Source: Kosakonia sacchari (GTDB lineage Bacteria > Pseudomonadota > Gammaproteobacteria > Enterobacterales > Enterobacteriaceae). Taken from it: a stretch of DNA of 64,000 bases. The position numbers and the translations under genes are program-made. The notes under the pieces are model-generated. The model saw only the letters and a program-made list of their open reading frames with translations. It was not told the origin of the DNA and ran no database searches. The stretch lies in assembly GCA_900109485.1 (NCBI GenBank), contig FOAY01000010.1:27271-91270 (forward strand). The letters run 5' to 3'. Shown here piece by piece: positions 10,181 to 21,068 of the stretch; positions within the stretch are counted from its first letter, which is position 1; every line of letters starts with the position of its first letter.

Positions 10181-11392
10181 TTATGCTTTCTGCGCCTCTT
10201 GCTGGATGCGACGGGCATCGACCAGGCGAATGATCAGCGCGATAAAGCCAGAGATCGTTGCCAGTACTACCACACCCTGCCATGAGGCGACGGAATAGAG
10301 TTTACTGCCCAGAGCAGAACCCACCGCCATACCGATAAACACACCTGTGAACAGTAACGCATTCAGGCGGCCACGCGCTTGCGGCTCCAGACCGTACACC
10401 AGATTCTGGTGCGCCACGAGGCTGGATTGCAGACCGAGATCGAAGCCGACTGCAGAGAGCGCAATCAGGATAAGCTGAGCGTGCGGCGGCAGTGCCGGCA
10501 GTAAAAACATCAGGGCAAAGGAGAGAGTCACCAGCCCGGCGCCCAGTTGTGTCACTTTCTCAGCGCCGACTTTATCTGCCAGACCACCGGCCAGCGGCGC
10601 GGCCAGCGCACCAGCGGCACCCGCAATACCGAATGTACCGGCAACGGCGCTGCCTAACTGATATTTTTCCAGCAGCATGACTGCCAGCGTAGACCAGAAG
10701 GCGCTAAAAGCGATGGACAAGAAACCCTGGGCGAAAGCCGCACGGCGCAGGGCCGGATAACGTTGCCACAGGTGTGCCATCGATTTCATCAGTGCCGGAT
10801 AGCTCAGCGTAGAGTGGGTGGCAAAACGCGGCAGCACGGACCACATCAGCACGCCAATCAGGGCAATACTGACGGCGGCGAGTTGATACATTATCCGCCA
10901 GCCAAATGCTGCGCCGACAAAGCCACTTACCGTCCGTGAAAGCAGGATGCCCAGCAGCAAACCGGTCATCACCGTGCCGACCATTTTCCCCTGTTTACCC
11001 GCTGGTGCCAGAATGGCCGCCGCCGGGACAATATCCTGCGCCATTGTCGCCGCCATCCCCAGCATCAGGCTGACAAGCAGCAGAGAGGGAAGGTTGCTGG
11101 TCAGGCTACAGGCCAGTAGCAGAATCGCCAGTGCCACGCTTTTTATCAGGATGAGGCGGCGACGGTCATGGCGATCGCCCAGCGGCAGTAAAAACAAAAT
11201 ACCCAGCGCATAACCGGCCTGAGTCAGCGTCGGCACCAGCCCCATGCCGTTAACGGTCAGGTGCAGATCGCTACCCATCAGCGGCAGCAGCGGCTGCGAA
11301 TAGTAGATAGAAGCCACGCTAAATCCCGCGCCCAGCGCCAGCGCTAAAATGACCCAGCCAACAACATCTGTCGAAAGAGAATGACGGTTCAT
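10181..11392 (-). CDS. MFS transporter, drug/solute exporter type
   Basis: A 403-residue major facilitator with about 12 hydrophobic segments. The loop 2-3 motif A appears as GDRHDRRRLIL (about residues 73-83), and a second, degenerate A-like motif (GGLADKVGAEKV) follows the seventh segment. The central loop (about 185-210) is short. It lies divergent from a LysR regulator, a typical exporter/regulator arrangement. E. coli has no gene here: flgL is directly followed by rne. The substrate cannot be read from the sequence; family resemblance is to the small-molecule efflux branch (YnfM/YgaY-like), recalled rather than searched. No terminator of its own is obvious. Confidence 0.8.
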   Translation of the reverse strand: MNRHSLSTDVVGWVILALALGAGFSVASIYYSQPLLPLMGSDLHLTVNGMGLVPTLTQAGYALGILFLLPLGDRHDRRRLILIKSVALAILLLACSLTSNLPSLLLVSLMLGMAATMAQDIVPAAAILAPAGKQGKMVGTVMTGLLLGILLSRTVSGFVGAAFGWRIMYQLAAVSIALIGVLMWSVLPRFATHSTLSYPALMKSMAHLWQRYPALRRAAFAQGFLSIAFSAFWSTLAVMLLEKYQLGSAVAGTFGIAGAAGALAAPLAGGLADKVGAEKVTQLGAGLVTLSFALMFLLPALPPHAQLILIALSAVGFDLGLQSSLVAHQNLVYGLEPQARGRLNALLFTGVFIGMAVGSALGSKLYSVASWQGVVVLATISGFIALIIRLVDARRIQQEAQKA

Positions 11393-11529
11393 ACTGTGTT
11401 TCCCCGGTATGGTTTTTATGAATTCGTAGACGTGCTACGCAGTGAGGACATTCTTATCTAATACGCTGTGGCGCGGTAGCCAGCGGAGTGGTAAAACGGT
11501 TATACGTGAAACGTATAGGCAAAATAAAT
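11393..11529. promoter_or_regulatory. Divergent MFS/LysR promoter region
   Basis: This 137-bp spacer lies between the MFS and LysR starts. Short dyads are present (for example around CGTAGACGTGCTACG, 11424-11438, and ATACGTGAAACGTAT, 11500-11514). Such sites fit the T-N11-A class bound by LysR regulators, but no operator can be assigned with certainty. Confidence 0.4.
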
Positions 11530-12468
11530 ATGAAGCGCCAGGAACGTATAGACAGGGTGGATTTGATGCGGACGTTTATCCGCATCGTGGAAGCGGGCTC
11601 GCTGTCGGCAGCGGCACGCCAGTTGGCAACGACGCAGGCGACGGTCAGCCGCCGTTTACAGTCACTGGAAACTCTGCTCGGCGTGAAGCTGCTGCTGCGC
11701 ACTACCCATGCGATGAAACTGACCGATGATGGTGAACGCTGTTATCAACATGCAAAACGGGTGGCGGATGCCTGGGTAGCCCTTGAGGATGAACTGAGCC
11801 AGTCTGACGATGAACCAGTCGGTATTTTACGCGTGCGTGCGCCGCATGCTTTTGGTCAGGAGCAGTTGCTCGGGCCGCTCACCGAATTTCTGGAGCGACA
11901 CCCGCAGCTTTCTGTCGAGTGGATGCTGAACGATAAAACGGTAGATTTTCTTAGCGTAAACATCGATTGCGCTATTCGCGTCGGTGCGGAAGTGGACCCG
12001 GCAACGGTATCGGTGCTGTTGGCAGAGGTTCCGCGCAGCCTGGTGGCTTCTCCGGCCTTGCTGGCGCGTTTTCCGGCAATTGAGACCCCACAACAACTCT
12101 CAGCCTTGCCGTGGATAGCGCTGAACACTTTTTATCAGCATGAAATTCATCTGACGCATCAGCAAACCGGCGATGCGGAACAGGTGCCAATCTCACCAAG
12201 ACTGTTTACCGACAGCCTGTACGCTGCGCGGAATACGGCGATCAGTGGTCTTGGTCTGGCGGTTATCTCCAGTTGGGCGGTGGAAGAGGAGATACGCAGC
12301 GGAAAACTGGTCGCTCTGTTGCCGGAATGGCAGGCGGCACCGCTGCCGGTGCATCTGGTGTATCCGTGGGCGCGGTACTATCCGGCGCGTTTGCGAAAAT
12401 TTTTGCAACTGATGCGCGAAGTGATGCCGGGCCTGGGAGGCGTGCGCCAGCCCGCGCGGCAGGCATAA
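11530..12468 (+). CDS. LysR-family transcriptional regulator
   Basis: A 312-residue LysR regulator. The N-terminal winged helix-turn-helix spans about residues 14-60 (FIRIVEAGSLSAAARQLA then TTQATVSRRLQSLE). A periplasmic-binding-like effector domain (about 90-300) follows, resembling the DmlR/YafC type. I chose ATG 11530 because it leaves a normal short N-terminal extension; an in-frame GTG at 11488 would add 14 unusual residues. Divergent to the MFS gene, which it presumably controls (inference from arrangement). No effector can be deduced. Absent from this locus in E. coli. Confidence 0.85.
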   Translation: MKRQERIDRVDLMRTFIRIVEAGSLSAAARQLATTQATVSRRLQSLETLLGVKLLLRTTHAMKLTDDGERCYQHAKRVADAWVALEDELSQSDDEPVGILRVRAPHAFGQEQLLGPLTEFLERHPQLSVEWMLNDKTVDFLSVNIDCAIRVGAEVDPATVSVLLAEVPRSLVASPALLARFPAIETPQQLSALPWIALNTFYQHEIHLTHQQTGDAEQVPISPRLFTDSLYAARNTAISGLGLAVISSWAVEEEIRSGKLVALLPEWQAAPLPVHLVYPWARYYPARLRKFLQLMREVMPGLGGVRQPARQA

Positions 12469-12469
12469 A

Positions 12470-12495
12470 AAAGCCGACCCTGAGGTCGGCTTTTG
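12470..12495. terminator. Bidirectional terminator between LysR gene and rne
   Basis: The stem AAAGCCGACC / GGTCGGCTTT has A-tract and T-tract flanks, so it can end both the rightward LysR transcript and the leftward rne transcript. It occupies nearly the whole 39-bp convergent gap. Confidence 0.88.
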
Positions 12496-12507
12496 GCTGT
12501 CTGATGA

Positions 12508-15500
12508 TTAGTCAACAGATGGCGGCTTCGTTGCCGGTGCGGCGGCGGCGTGGGTGGCGCTGTGACCGCCCGCCGAGCCTTTACCTTCGAAATTGAAGTC
12601 CGGACGAACCCAGTCGCTGTGACGCGGCGCTTCCGGGACATAGGCCGGTGCAGGCGCTTTGGTCATCGGCGCAGTGGCTACTTTACGGGCGACGACAGGC
12701 GCCACCGTTTCTTTAACCGGTTCAACAACGGGTTCTGCAACCGGGGCCGGGGCTTCTTCGCTAACAGCCGGAACGGTTTCGACGATCGGCGCTTCCTGCA
12801 CTGGTGCGGCTTCTTCCGCAACCTCTTCGGCGACGACACGATCTTCTTCAGCAATCAGTTGCGGCTGCTCATCAACCGGCGCGGCGATAACCTCCGGATG
12901 GGTGGTTTCTACCTCAACGGTTTCTGGCTCAGCGACAGTCTGCTGCGGCTCCACAACGACAGGTTCTGTCACTTCCGTTTCAGCGGCTGGCGCGACAACT
13001 TCTGCTTCTGCAGCGGGTTGTTGCTCAACCACTTCGGTCTGTACAGCGCTAACCAGCGCGGCTTCAGCCACCATCGGTGCAACATCCTGCTCAACGGCAA
13101 CGTTCTCTTCTGCCGCGATCTCTTTCGCCTGCTCTTCCTGAGTGCGCGGAACCGGATAACGGATCCATACCTTACCGGAAGCCATTTCAGGCGAAGCACA
13201 TGCGACGGTCAGCGGCATGGCTGACTGCAATGGATAACGCTCGTCACGGTAGCGACGACGGCGCTGGCCGCTGACGCGCAGATGACGCGGAGAACGACGA
13301 GAGCGGCGAGGCATCGCATTTTCGCGCCCTTCAACATTCTCATCCTGATCCTGACTGGTTTCCACAACGGCCGGCAGATCGACTTTCGCCACTTCAGTAC
13401 CCGGAGCAATCGTCTCTTCGGCAACATCCGCAGACTGCGCATCCTCAAAACGTACTTTCTGGCTCAGTTGACGCTGTTTACGACGCGGCATCACCTGTAC
13501 GCGCTCTTCCTGTTCAGTTTCCTGCTCAGGCTGATCGGCACGGTTCAGTTCTTTAACATCCTGCTGTGCCTGACGTTTGTCATCGTTACGGCGACGGTTG
13601 CGTTCACGGCGTGACGGTTGCTGCTCATCGCGCTGTTTAGTTTTTTCCGTCTCTTCGACCGCTACTGGCTCACGCGCTTCGCGAGTTTCCACGTTCTGCT
13701 GCGATTTGTCGCGGCGATTACGGCGGTTCTCTTCACGGCCCTCACGGTTTTCGCGATTCTCACGACCTTCGCGCGCCTCGCTGCCTTCAGAGCGGCCATC
13801 ACGGCGTTCGTTACGATCGCGACGATTGCTCTGGCGCGGTTTGCGGCGATCCTGCTGGCGATCTTGTTTCGCCGGTTTTTTCTCTTCCTGGGCTTCGACG
13901 GCTGCCGGGGCTTCTTCGCCCGCAAACAGGCCTTTCAGTGCCGAGACGAAACGGCTGAGCAGCCCCGGCGTTACAGGTTGTGCAGCGGCAGGTTCTGCTT
14001 TGGCAACGGGTGCAGCAGCGGCAGCAGGCGCTGGCGGAGCAGGCGGAACATCCGGCATGACGAATGTCGCCAGCGCAGGCTGTTCAGGCAGTTTACGCTC
14101 GGCATACTCTTCTTCCGACGGCAGCGCCATCGCTTCTTCGTGCAGCTTCGGCAGCAGGTAGCTCAGGGTCGGCGTCTCTTCGCCTTTACGCACGCGCAGT
14201 ACGGAGTAGTGCGGCGTTTCCATCTGGTCGTTTGGCACGATCACGCAGCGTACGCCGCCCTGACGGGCTTCGATAGCGCTGACCGCAGCACGTTTTTCGT
14301 TCAGCAGATAAGAGGCGACCTGGACCGGCACAATTGCGTGCACTTCCTGGGTGTTCTCTTTCAGCGCTTCTTCTTCGATCAGGCGCAGAATCGACAGCGC
14401 CAGCGATTCGTTATCACGAATGGTGCCAGTGCCGCTACAACGCGGGCAGACGTGGTGGCTGGATTCGCCCAGCGACGGACTCAGGCGCTGACGAGACATC
14501 TCCAGCAGGCCAAAGCGGGAAATATGGCTGATCTGAATACGAGCGCGGTCCTGACGTACGGCTTCGCGCAGACGGTTCTCAACAGCGCGCTGATGGCGAA
14601 CCGGCGTCATATCGATGAAGTCAATAACAATCAGACCGCCGAGATCGCGCAGGCGCAGTTGGCGAGCGATCTCATCGGCTGCTTCCAGGTTGGTATTGAA
14701 GGCGGTTTCTTCGATATCGCCACCGCGGGTTGCGCGCGCGGAGTTGATATCGATAGCCGTCAGTGCTTCCGTGGAATCGATAACGATAGAGCCGCCGGAC
14801 GGCAGACGCACTTCACGCTGGAAGGCGGATTCAATCTGCGACTCAATCTGATAGTGGCTGAACAGCGGAATTTCACCGGTGTACAGTTTGATTTTGCTGC
14901 TGAAATCCGGACGACCCAGCGCGGAGATGTGCTGGCGGGCCAGCTCAAGCACTTTCGGGTTGTCGATGAGGATTTCGCCAATGTCCTGGCGCAGGTAGTC
15001 ACGGAAAGCGCGAACGATGACGTTGCTTTCCTGATGGATCAGGAACGGCGCCGGACGGCTTTCAGCGGCTTTCTGGATAGCTTCCCAGTGTTTCAGGCGG
15101 AAACTCAGATCCCATTGCAGCGCTTCGGCGGATTTACCCACACCGGCTGTGCGTACAATCAGCCCCATGCCCTCCGGCAGTTCGAGGCTGGAGAGAGCTT
15201 CCTTTAATTCAGTACGATCGTCGCCTTCAATGCGGCGAGAGATGCCGCCTGCGCGCGGGTTATTCGGCATTAACACCAGATAACTGCCCGCAAGGCTAAT
15301 AAACGTGGTCAGCGCAGCGCCTTTATTACCACGCTCTTCTTTATCAATCTGGACGATAACTTCCTGGCCTTCACGCAGAACGTCTTTGATATTCGGACGG
15401 CCATGAGCATTGTAATTGGCGGGGAAATATTCGCGCGCGATTTCTTTGAGGGGGAGAAAACCGTGTCGTTCAGCACCGTAATCAACGAAAGCGGCTTCAA

Positions 15501-15657
15501 GACTCGGCTCAATGCGGGTGATTTTACCTTTATAGATGTTCGCTTTTTTCTGTTCGTGCCCCGGACTTTCGATATCCAGATCGTACAGGCGCTGCCCATC
15601 CACAAGGGCGACACGCAACTCTTCTTGCTGAGTTGCGTTGATTAACATTCTTTTCAT
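12508..15657 (-). CDS. rne: Ribonuclease E, degradosome scaffold
   Basis: A 1049-residue endoribonuclease. The catalytic N-terminal half (1-529) contains the S1 domain ([17 protein letters not shown]), metal-binding aspartates in IDINSAR and VIDFIDM, and the Zn-link CPRC (404-407). The C-terminal half is low-complexity: Arg-rich RNA-binding segments (about 600-720 and 790-830), proline/glutamate/alanine-rich linkers, and the C-terminal PNPase-binding tail ([20 protein letters not shown]). It processes rRNA, tRNA and mRNA on the inner membrane. The catalytic half is nearly identical to E. coli; the tail is about 12 residues shorter overall and diverges, as is usual. Confidence 0.99.
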   Translation of the reverse strand: MKRMLINATQQEELRVALVDGQRLYDLDIESPGHEQKKANIYKGKITRIEPSLEAAFVDYGAERHGFLPLKEIAREYFPANYNAHGRPNIKDVLREGQEVIVQIDKEERGNKGAALTTFISLAGSYLVLMPNNPRAGGISRRIEGDDRTELKEALSSLELPEGMGLIVRTAGVGKSAEALQWDLSFRLKHWEAIQKAAESRPAPFLIHQESNVIVRAFRDYLRQDIGEILIDNPKVLELARQHISALGRPDFSSKIKLYTGEIPLFSHYQIESQIESAFQREVRLPSGGSIVIDSTEALTAIDINSARATRGGDIEETAFNTNLEAADEIARQLRLRDLGGLIVIDFIDMTPVRHQRAVENRLREAVRQDRARIQISHISRFGLLEMSRQRLSPSLGESSHHVCPRCSGTGTIRDNESLALSILRLIEEEALKENTQEVHAIVPVQVASYLLNEKRAAVSAIEARQGGVRCVIVPNDQMETPHYSVLRVRKGEETPTLSYLLPKLHEEAMALPSEEEYAERKLPEQPALATFVMPDVPPAPPAPAAAAAPVAKAEPAAAQPVTPGLLSRFVSALKGLFAGEEAPAAVEAQEEKKPAKQDRQQDRRKPRQSNRRDRNERRDGRSEGSEAREGRENRENREGREENRRNRRDKSQQNVETREAREPVAVEETEKTKQRDEQQPSRRERNRRRNDDKRQAQQDVKELNRADQPEQETEQEERVQVMPRRKQRQLSQKVRFEDAQSADVAEETIAPGTEVAKVDLPAVVETSQDQDENVEGRENAMPRRSRRSPRHLRVSGQRRRRYRDERYPLQSAMPLTVACASPEMASGKVWIRYPVPRTQEEQAKEIAAEENVAVEQDVAPMVAEAALVSAVQTEVVEQQPAAEAEVVAPAAETEVTEPVVVEPQQTVAEPETVEVETTHPEVIAAPVDEQPQLIAEEDRVVAEEVAEEAAPVQEAPIVETVPAVSEEAPAPVAEPVVEPVKETVAPVVARKVATAPMTKAPAPAYVPEAPRHSDWVRPDFNFEGKGSAGGHSATHAAAAPATKPPSVD

Positions 15658-16030
15658 CGTAACTTACTCATTATTCTTACATTGACGACTAAGCTGCGGG
15701 CAAGATAACGCCTTTCCGGGGAGAACCGATGGCCTCGAGACTATTCACGTCGCCAACCTCACGGTTGTCGCTCGCTTAAGAGGCGCAGTGTGTCGGTTGC
15801 CTGTATTTCCTGTGGAAAATACAGCGCAATTATCAGGGGAACAGCCTGGGAAAAACTCTCCAGAGAAGATTCCATCTACCGGTAAGGACTGCAACCCGCA
15901 GCCCGCTAACTGCCTGAAAGTTCAATACGTCTTACGCCATTGCTGCGTGTATGATCGGACAGGCAAAACTGGTCATTCCGCTTATTTGCTTGTTTCAACA
16001 AGATTCAACACGGAAAACCGCAACATTATT
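15658..16030 (-). promoter_or_regulatory. rne 5' leader (autoregulatory rne5-type element)
   Basis: The leader is on the minus strand. In E. coli a 361-nt 5' UTR with several hairpins binds RNase E and gives feedback control. Recognisable here are the block GCGAGCGACAACCGTGAGGT (complement of about 15755-15775) and a clear stem-loop (CTGTATTT 15801-15808 with AAATACAG 15817-15824). Both sit where the E. coli elements sit. The 3' boundary is the rne start. The upstream limit given is approximate, set by leader length, not by a mapped promoter. Confidence 0.75.
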
Positions 16031-16228
16031 CCCTGCGAACCCTCTTATAGCAAGCTGACTTTTACCATTTATCACCCGGTTACTCACAGTTTTTTCACCT
16101 CTGCACGGAGATTGGTTTAATAACCACCGCATCAGAAGAATCTAACGCCAGTATCCAGGTGCGAATGTAAATATAAGCATAGAAAAATGAGTGGCGCTAA
16201 TCATCATGGCTATTTAGAATCGCCTCCC

Positions 16229-17182
16229 ATGAAAACTGAGACACCATCCGTAAAATTTGTTGCTATTTCCGCTGACGAAGCGGGGCAACGCATCGATAAC
16301 TTTTTACGCACCCAATTAAAAGGTGTGCCGAAAAGCATGATCTACCGCATTCTGCGTAAAGGCGAAGTGCGGGTGAATAAAAAACGCATCAAACCGGAAT
16401 ATAAACTGGAAGCGGGCGACGAAGTGCGCATCCCGCCGGTGCGCGTTGCTGAACGCGAAGAAGAGGCGGTTTCACCGCATCTGCAGAAAGTTGCGGCATT
16501 AAGCGACGTTATTTTATACGAAGACGAACATATTCTCGTCCTCAACAAGCCGTCCGGTACAGCGGTACACGGCGGCAGCGGCCTGAGTTTTGGCGTGATT
16601 GAAGGTCTGCGCGCGCTGCGTCCGGAAGCCCGGTTCCTCGAACTCGTTCACCGTCTCGATCGTGATACTTCCGGCGTTCTGCTGGTGGCAAAAAAACGTT
16701 CGGCGCTGCGTTCGCTACATGAGCAACTGCGCGGCAAAGAGATGCAGAAAGATTATCTCGCGCTGGTGCGCGGGCAATGGCAGTCACACGTAAAAGCGGT
16801 GCAGGCACCGTTGCTGAAAAATATTCTGCAAAGCGGTGAACGCATTGTGCGCGTCAACAGCGAAGGCAAACCGTCGGAAACCCGGTTTAAAGTGGAAGAG
16901 CGTTACGAGTTTGCGACGCTGGTACGTTGTAGCCCGGTAACCGGTCGTACGCACCAAATCCGCGTACATACGCAGCATGCGGGTCATCCGATTGCTTTTG
17001 ACGACCGGTATGGCGATCGTGAATTTGACAAGCAACTGGCAGCAACCGGTTTGTCTCGTCTATTTTTGCATGCGGCAGCGCTGAAATTTACCCATCCAAA
17101 TAGCGGTGAGACATTGCGTATTGAAGCGCCGCTCGATGATGAACTAAAACACTGTTTGCAGGTGCTGCGCAGCGGCAAATAA
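16229..17182 (+). CDS. rluC: RluC, 23S rRNA pseudouridine synthase
   Basis: A 317-residue pseudouridine synthase that in E. coli modifies U955, U2504 and U2580 of 23S rRNA. An S4 RNA-binding domain (RIDNFLRTQLKGVPKSMIYR) occupies about 20-80, then the RluA-type catalytic domain with HRLDRDTSG and catalytic Asp144. I chose ATG 16229 because it gives the E. coli N-terminus MKTETPSVK; an upstream in-frame ATG at 16187 would add 14 residues. Divergent from rne. Confidence 0.97.
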   Translation: MKTETPSVKFVAISADEAGQRIDNFLRTQLKGVPKSMIYRILRKGEVRVNKKRIKPEYKLEAGDEVRIPPVRVAEREEEAVSPHLQKVAALSDVILYEDEHILVLNKPSGTAVHGGSGLSFGVIEGLRALRPEARFLELVHRLDRDTSGVLLVAKKRSALRSLHEQLRGKEMQKDYLALVRGQWQSHVKAVQAPLLKNILQSGERIVRVNSEGKPSETRFKVEERYEFATLVRCSPVTGRTHQIRVHTQHAGHPIAFDDRYGDREFDKQLAATGLSRLFLHAAALKFTHPNSGETLRIEAPLDDELKHCLQVLRSGK

Positions 17183-17213
17183 GCGTTTCCCCCTCCAGTA
17201 CGAGGGGGAAAGC
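17183..17213. terminator. Hairpin between rluC and the hydrolase gene
   Basis: A strong dyad, TTTCCCCCTC (17186-17195) with GAGGGGGAAA (17202-17211), lies between the convergent genes. Neither side has a long T-run, so it is a plausible but not canonical terminator. Confidence 0.5.
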
Positions 17214-17219
17214 AACATG

Positions 17220-18374
17220 TCAGGGCTTCAGCCACTTATCCAGCCACGGAAAGACTTCATCCTGCTGTTCACGGTAAAAAACATGCCCCAGTTGCGGCCA
17301 GGTGCGGGTGACGAGTTTGTCGTCGGCGTGCTGTGATTTCCAGACGCGGTGCGCTTTGGCAAAGGCCTCTTTTACTGCTTCCGGCGGGAACAGTTTGTCC
17401 TGACCGCCGCTGAAGATCAGCATCGGTTTAGGCGCGGCGATACTGGCAATGTCCGGAATATCCATCTGCGCAGGCATCCCCGGATGGAGCATATAAAAGG
17501 CGGACTGGCCGCGCAGCACGTTATTGCCCGGCTGCATCAGACCGTTATACGTACCAAACCATGAGATCACGGCGGTCGCCGCCACTTTGTCGCTCAGTGC
17601 GGCCAGTTGCCAGGCGCGAAAACCGCCCATCGAGAAGCCCAACACGCCTACGCGTTGGCTGTCCACTCCGGCATATGAGGCGATAAAGTCTACCGTGCGC
17701 ATATCTTCATAAGCCATTTCGCCTGCCAGAGAACGCCCAAGGTTGAAATAGTTACTGGCCAGCGCCTGCTGCTGCTCGTAGACCATTGGCCCGCGATCGC
17801 CCCAACCCGGGCTGTCAATGGCGATGACGGCATAGCCACGGCTGGCCAACTCATCACCGATAAATTTCCCGCTGAAAAATTTGTCAGCCCAGGCTTGCGC
17901 GCTGGCGAGCTTTCCTGCATCGCCCCAGGGACGGATCAGCTTCTCTTTACCGATATCAAATTTCGAACCGTGATCGTGTAACAGTACTACTGCGGGGTGA
18001 GGCCCCGGGGATTTTGGCATCAGCAGTAGCGCCGCAATACGATTATCGTCGGTGATAGTAAGCGCCAGTTTTTCTGCGGTATAACTGCCACGATCTTCTT
18101 TGCTGAGAATTTCTGGCGCGAAAGGTTTCGTCGAGTTCGGGGTAAGCAACGCTGTGCGGAATAACTGGCGGCTAAGGGTTTGCCACTGAGTAAAATCTTT
18201 ATAGTGGCCGGAGAGCCAGGAATGGGGGTAGCGCATCTCTGTTTTCAGCGTTTGCCATGAAGCGGGGAGGTTGCCTTCAACCACTCCCTGCGTTTGCCAC
18301 GGCGCCTGCGCAATGGCATTCGCGGCGCTGAAAAGCGTCAACAGCAGCGCCATTTTATTGAATATCTTCATCAC
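17220..18374 (-). CDS. Secreted alpha/beta hydrolase (dienelactone hydrolase/esterase type)
   Basis: A 384-residue predicted periplasmic serine hydrolase. Residues 1-23 form a signal peptide (MALLLTLFSAANAIAQA). The fold carries a nucleophile elbow GFSMGG with Ser248, Asp326 in SGGQDKLFPPE, and His364 in GHVFYREQ, giving a complete Ser-Asp-His triad. HDHGSKFDIGKEK and DSPGWGDRGPM are typical of the large dienelactone-hydrolase/acetyl-xylan-esterase-like group. E. coli has rluC next to yceF without it, so it is an accessory insertion. Substrate unknown; an ester of plant or cell-wall origin is a guess. It stands alone, convergent with rluC. Confidence 0.82.
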   Translation of the reverse strand: MMKIFNKMALLLTLFSAANAIAQAPWQTQGVVEGNLPASWQTLKTEMRYPHSWLSGHYKDFTQWQTLSRQLFRTALLTPNSTKPFAPEILSKEDRGSYTAEKLALTITDDNRIAALLLMPKSPGPHPAVVLLHDHGSKFDIGKEKLIRPWGDAGKLASAQAWADKFFSGKFIGDELASRGYAVIAIDSPGWGDRGPMVYEQQQALASNYFNLGRSLAGEMAYEDMRTVDFIASYAGVDSQRVGVLGFSMGGFRAWQLAALSDKVAATAVISWFGTYNGLMQPGNNVLRGQSAFYMLHPGMPAQMDIPDIASIAAPKPMLIFSGGQDKLFPPEAVKEAFAKAHRVWKSQHADDKLVTRTWPQLGHVFYREQQDEVFPWLDKWLKP

Positions 18375-18456
18375 CTCTCCTTAAATTAAAACATCGTTTT
18401 AATAATGGCGATGAATGTAACGTTTGCTCAAAAAAGAAACTGTGATCGCTAAAGCA

Positions 18457-19041
18457 TTAGCTTAACAAGGGGTTACACTGTTCACGACGTAGCATTTGGC
18501 ACAGCGCGATCAGCGGCAGACCGACCAGCGTGTTGGGATCCCGGCCTTCAAGACGTTCAAATAGCGCAATGCCTAAACCTTCGCTTTTGAAACTGCCAGC
18601 GCAGTTCAGTGGACGCTCTTTACGGATATAGTCATCGATTTCTGGCTCGCTTAAATGACGGAAATGGACGTCGAAAGGCTCACATTCAGTCTGCAAATGA
18701 CCGGTGGCCGAGTTATATAGCGCCAGACCCGTATAAAAGGTGACAATATTTCCGCGGGCTTTCATCAATTGCTGTCGGGCATTTTCTTCCGTATGCGGTT
18801 TGCCGGTTATTTCACCGTCCAGCACGCACACCTGATCGGAACCAATAATCAGATGCTGAGGATATTTCTCCGCCAGCGATTGCGCTTTTTCCTGTGCCAG
18901 ACGCAGCACCAGATGACGCGGTGCTTCGCCTGCATGCGGAGTCTCATCAGCCTGCGGTGCGGCGCATTCAAACGCTAAGCCAAGCTTTTCCAGAAGTGCG
19001 CGGCGGTATGGGGAGGTCGATGCGAGAATAATTTGCGACAT
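18457..19041 (-). CDS. yceF: YceF, Maf-type 7-methyl-GTP pyrophosphatase
   Basis: A 194-residue Maf-superfamily nucleotide pyrophosphatase. It has the N-terminal [17 protein letters not shown] motif, the metal/phosphate region [12 protein letters not shown], and SFKSEGLG. E. coli YceF hydrolyses m7GTP to m7GMP as a house-cleaning enzyme. Full length. Divergent from yceD, with a 141-bp shared upstream region. Confidence 0.96.
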   Translation of the reverse strand: MSQIILASTSPYRRALLEKLGLAFECAAPQADETPHAGEAPRHLVLRLAQEKAQSLAEKYPQHLIIGSDQVCVLDGEITGKPHTEENARQQLMKARGNIVTFYTGLALYNSATGHLQTECEPFDVHFRHLSEPEIDDYIRKERPLNCAGSFKSEGLGIALFERLEGRDPNTLVGLPLIALCQMLRREQCNPLLS

Positions 19042-19170
19042 ATTTTTTTCACCAAATATGGCTTAACAATGAGAGGCATTTTAAACTGTAGGCCGCAATG
19101 TGTGCGAATTATTGGCAAAAGGCAACCGTAGGCTGCCTTTTTCTTTGACTATATGACGTTACAAAGTTAA

Positions 19171-19704
<534 letters not shown>

Positions 19705-19708
19705 TTGA

Positions 19709-19894
<186 letters not shown>

Positions 19895-19973
19895 TCACGC
19901 GCAAGCGTGATTAAGCTTAGTGAGGATTTCCCCGTGAAAGCGGGGATAGACCGAACCAGGCTGCGACGATACC

Positions 19974-21062
19974 TTGACACGTCTAACCCTGGCGTTAGAT
20001 GTCATGGGGGGCGATTTTGGCCCGACCGTGACAGTGCCTGCAGCTTTGCAGGCACTGAACTCTAATTCACAGCTCAACCTTCTTTTAGTCGGCGATCCCG
20101 ACGCTATCACGCCATTACTTGCCAAAGCTGATTTCGAGCAACGCTCACGCTTGCTTATCATTCCTGCACAGTCAGTTATTGCCAGTGATGCCCGGCCCGC
20201 ACAAGCGATCCGCACCAGTCGCGGTAGCTCGATGCGTATGGCGCTGGAGTTGGTGAAAGAAGGACGTGCCCAGGCTTGCGTCAGCGCAGGCAATACCGGC
20301 GCGTTGATGGGGCTGGCGAAAATGTTGCTCAAACCGATTGAGGGGATTGAGCGTCCGGCGCTGGTTACCGTTTTGCCACATCAGCAGAAGGGCAAAACTG
20401 TCGTGCTGGATCTCGGCGCGAACGTGGATTGTGACAGTACAATGCTGGCGCAGTTTGCGGTAATGGGGTCGGTGATGGCCGAGGAGATCCTGGGGATCGC
20501 GAACCCGCGCGTAGCGCTGTTGAACATTGGTGAAGAAGAAACCAAAGGTCATGACAATATCCGTGATGCAGCGGCTCTGTTACGATCGGTTCCCACAATG
20601 AACTACATTGGTTATCTGGAGGCGAATGAACTTCTGACTGGAAAAACGGATGTGTTAGTTTGTGACGGTTTTACGGGAAACGTCACATTAAAAACCATGG
20701 AGGGGGTTGTCAGGATGTTTCTTTCGCTGCTGAAATCACAGAGCGAAGGGCAAAAAAGGTCGTGGTGGCTGATTTTATTAAAACGTTGGTTACAAAAAAG
20801 CCTGAGCAGGCGATTCAGTCACCTCAACCCCGACCAGTATAATGGCGCCTGTCTGTTAGGATTGCGCGGCACTGTGATTAAAAGTCACGGAGCAGCGAAT
20901 CAGCGAGCCTTTACCGTCGCGATTGAACAGGCAGTGCAGGCGGTGCAGCGGCAGGTTCCACAGCGAATTGCCGCTCGCCTGGAATCTGTGTATGCGCTTT
21001 CGGCATCATCCGCCCAGGGCGACGATAACCGGAATGTGTGTATATTACCCAAGAGTGACTGA
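19974..21062 (+). CDS. plsX: PlsX, acyl-ACP:phosphate acyltransferase
   Basis: A 362-residue enzyme making acyl-phosphate from acyl-ACP for phospholipid synthesis. It starts with TTG, as expected from the alignment ([20 protein letters not shown]). The conserved core continues through [18 protein letters not shown] and [10 protein letters not shown]. After that the last 23 residues differ from the E. coli tail and run almost to fabH, leaving only 6 bases between the stop and the fabH ATG. This suggests tighter coupling with fabH than in E. coli. Confidence 0.96.
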   Translation: MTRLTLALDVMGGDFGPTVTVPAALQALNSNSQLNLLLVGDPDAITPLLAKADFEQRSRLLIIPAQSVIASDARPAQAIRTSRGSSMRMALELVKEGRAQACVSAGNTGALMGLAKMLLKPIEGIERPALVTVLPHQQKGKTVVLDLGANVDCDSTMLAQFAVMGSVMAEEILGIANPRVALLNIGEEETKGHDNIRDAAALLRSVPTMNYIGYLEANELLTGKTDVLVCDGFTGNVTLKTMEGVVRMFLSLLKSQSEGQKRSWWLILLKRWLQKSLSRRFSHLNPDQYNGACLLGLRGTVIKSHGAANQRAFTVAIEQAVQAVQRQVPQRIAARLESVYALSASSAQGDDNRNVCILPKSD

Positions 21063-21068
21063 GCGTAC

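Noticed and set aside
11442..11729. 95-codon frame upstream of and overlapping the LysR gene
   Set aside because: Lies in another frame over the helix-turn-helix coding region and has no ribosome binding site; the LysR frame explains the sequence.
13618..15207. 529-codon open frame on the strand opposite rne
   Set aside because: It is the antisense of the highly conserved RNase E catalytic half; the composition (many Arg, Phe and Gln) is that of a shadow frame. GC-rich codon use in rne removes stops on the other strand.
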